From an uncultured Chryseobacterium sp. (GTDB lineage: Bacteria; Bacteroidota; Bacteroidia; Flavobacteriales; Weeksellaceae), in contig CAJYWD010000001.1 in NCBI GenBank assembly GCA_913778505.1, forward strand, positions 62,001-126,000: a DNA stretch of 64,000 bases, in the 5' to 3' direction. This document shows positions 63,184 to 64,000 of this stretch, piece after piece. A program made the translations under genes and the position numbers. The first letter of the stretch is position 1, and each line of letters starts with the position of its first letter. Under the pieces are notes generated by a model. The model worked only from the letters and a program-made list of their open reading frames with translations. It was not told the DNA's origin and ran no database searches.

Positions 63184-64000
63184 TTAAATCCTCCTACCTC
63201 TTTTTTTCTTTTGAATTTGAATATCTTCATTGTTATAATTCTGATTTTCATTTCCAAACCTCAATAAAGATAAAAACCTAACACTATTTTCAAAATCTTT
63301 GAAAATCTCATTAAAAGCTGAAAAAGGAATATTATTTTCTTCACTTAGTTTTTCCGCGATCTTCCCCATTTCGGAAATTAAAGTTTCTCTATCAGATCTA
63401 TCAACTTTGGGAAATCTATACCGGCTAAATTTGATTTCCTTTTCGACTAAATTTATAACAGCATCTAGATATTTTTTCTTTTCGGAAGCAAATACGGTTG
63501 GGTTGGATAATAGTTCAGAATTTTTGTTTTTGATTAGATGTACTTGCTTTTTTAGGTCATCAACCTTTGTGTTGAGCTCATTAATTTGTTTTGACTTAGA
63601 TTCTAAGTCAGTTTTATTTTTTAAAATCGTGCTTTTGTAAGTTCTAAATACTTTTTCATAATTCGCAATGGTCTTGTCAGTCTTGATTTTTTTTAAACCC
63701 AGAAAATCATTTTCCTTTACAATAAGTTGATGGCTTCTATCTGAAGTCAGTTCAGATTTCATTTTGTCATACATTTCTTCCAAAACTTTGAGATCTTCTT
63801 CTTTCTGTTGAATCTTAAACTCAATGGCTTCTAATCTTCCTCTAGATCCAGAAATCCCCCTTTCCATATTTAGGCATTCAGCTGTCAGATCTTGCATTTT
63901 TGAATAATGGAAGGATTGGTGTTTGAGTGTTTTACCAGTATCCGAATCTTGCCAGTCAGCTACTAAATGAGCGTGGTAATTTGGTTTCCATTCTTTGGTG
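63184..64000 (-). CDS. MobV-type relaxase / plasmid mobilisation protein, 5' end beyond window
   Basis: The frame is open to the right edge of the window. The visible N-terminal part reads KEWKPNYHAHLVADWQDSD and TLKHQSFHYSKMQDL, with the HAH metal-binding motif of MobV (Mob/Pre) relaxases, followed by ECLNMERGISG. The rest (about 200 residues) is a coiled coil ending in KKKRGRR. An internal ATG at 63897 is not the true start. Relaxases nick the transfer origin of mobilisable plasmids or integrated elements, so it supports a mobilisable island integrated at ssrA. Confidence 0.75.
   Translation of the reverse strand, partial: TKEWKPNYHAHLVADWQDSDTGKTLKHQSFHYSKMQDLTAECLNMERGISGSRGRLEAIEFKIQQKEEDLKVLEEMYDKMKSELTSDRSHQLIVKENDFLGLKKIKTDKTIANYEKVFRTYKSTILKNKTDLESKSKQINELNTKVDDLKKQVHLIKNKNSELLSNPTVFASEKKKYLDAVINLVEKEIKFSRYRFPKVDRSDRETLISEMGKIAEKLSEENNIPFSAFNEIFKDFENSVRFLSLLRFGNENQNYNNEDIQIQKKKRGRRI

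Noticed and set aside
54289-64000. Right-hand att copy of the tmRNA 3' end
   Set aside because: Searched by eye for the T-arm and CAACTCCA sequence; none found in the window.

Overview
The window looks like a chromosomal segment of a Bacteroidota (Flavobacteriia) bacterium, probably a Chryseobacterium-like member of the Weeksellaceae. Evidence: low GC, TAnnTTTG-type promoter elements, a type IX secretion sorting domain with delta-60-like repeats, a degradative-type HMG-CoA reductase, a two-piece tmRNA-adjacent layout with tag GNEEFALAA, a Wza/Wzc/Wzx capsule locus, and DUF6266 and carboxypeptidase-regulatory-like proteins.

Layout. 1-4.9 kb: housekeeping and small genes (radical SAM DNA-repair-linked protein, retropepsin-like protease, HMG-CoA reductase, small membrane proteins). 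4.9-10 kb: a TetR-controlled export operon (TetR, ABC protein with a degenerate ATPase, HlyD-like adaptor, TolC-like channel). 10.2-13 kb: sucC, MscS channel, outer-membrane barrel. 13-35.5 kb: one long minus-strand capsule/exopolysaccharide locus running from porin, wza and wzc through flippase, many glycosyltransferases, a pyruvyltransferase, two acyltransferases and an EpsG-like polymerase to a PglC-like initiating transferase, an ATP-grasp protein and a HAD hydrolase. It is interrupted at 16.7-18.4 kb by a DUF6266 gene and a plus-strand HTH gene set in minisatellite-like repeats. 35.5-53.3 kb: recX, glyA, a DUF72 gene, a caspase-like/TPR-LytTR gene group, several envelope proteins, and ribonucleotide reductase (nrdB, nrdA).

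53.9-54.3 kb is ssrA (tmRNA), a common integration site. From there to the window end lies an AT-rich accessory island: an HTH protein, a frameshifted PHP/ABC-ATPase gene (TrlF-like), an XRE regulator with a palindromic operator candidate, a sigma factor plus nuclease-dead Cas12f/TnpB-like pair, a PIN-like membrane protein, and the end of a MobV-type relaxase gene that runs off the window.

The most exciting locus is 58.3-60.64 kb. A Bacteroidota-type promoter precedes a strongly structured leader RNA, an ECF-like sigma factor with an extra C-terminal HTH, and, one base later, a 364-residue Cas12f-like protein that has lost the RuvC Asp and Glu and the whole zinc-finger/RuvC-III tail. A folded, guide-RNA-like segment ending in CAAC plus a possible guide follows. 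The arrangement suggests RNA-guided recruitment of RNA polymerase, not DNA cutting.
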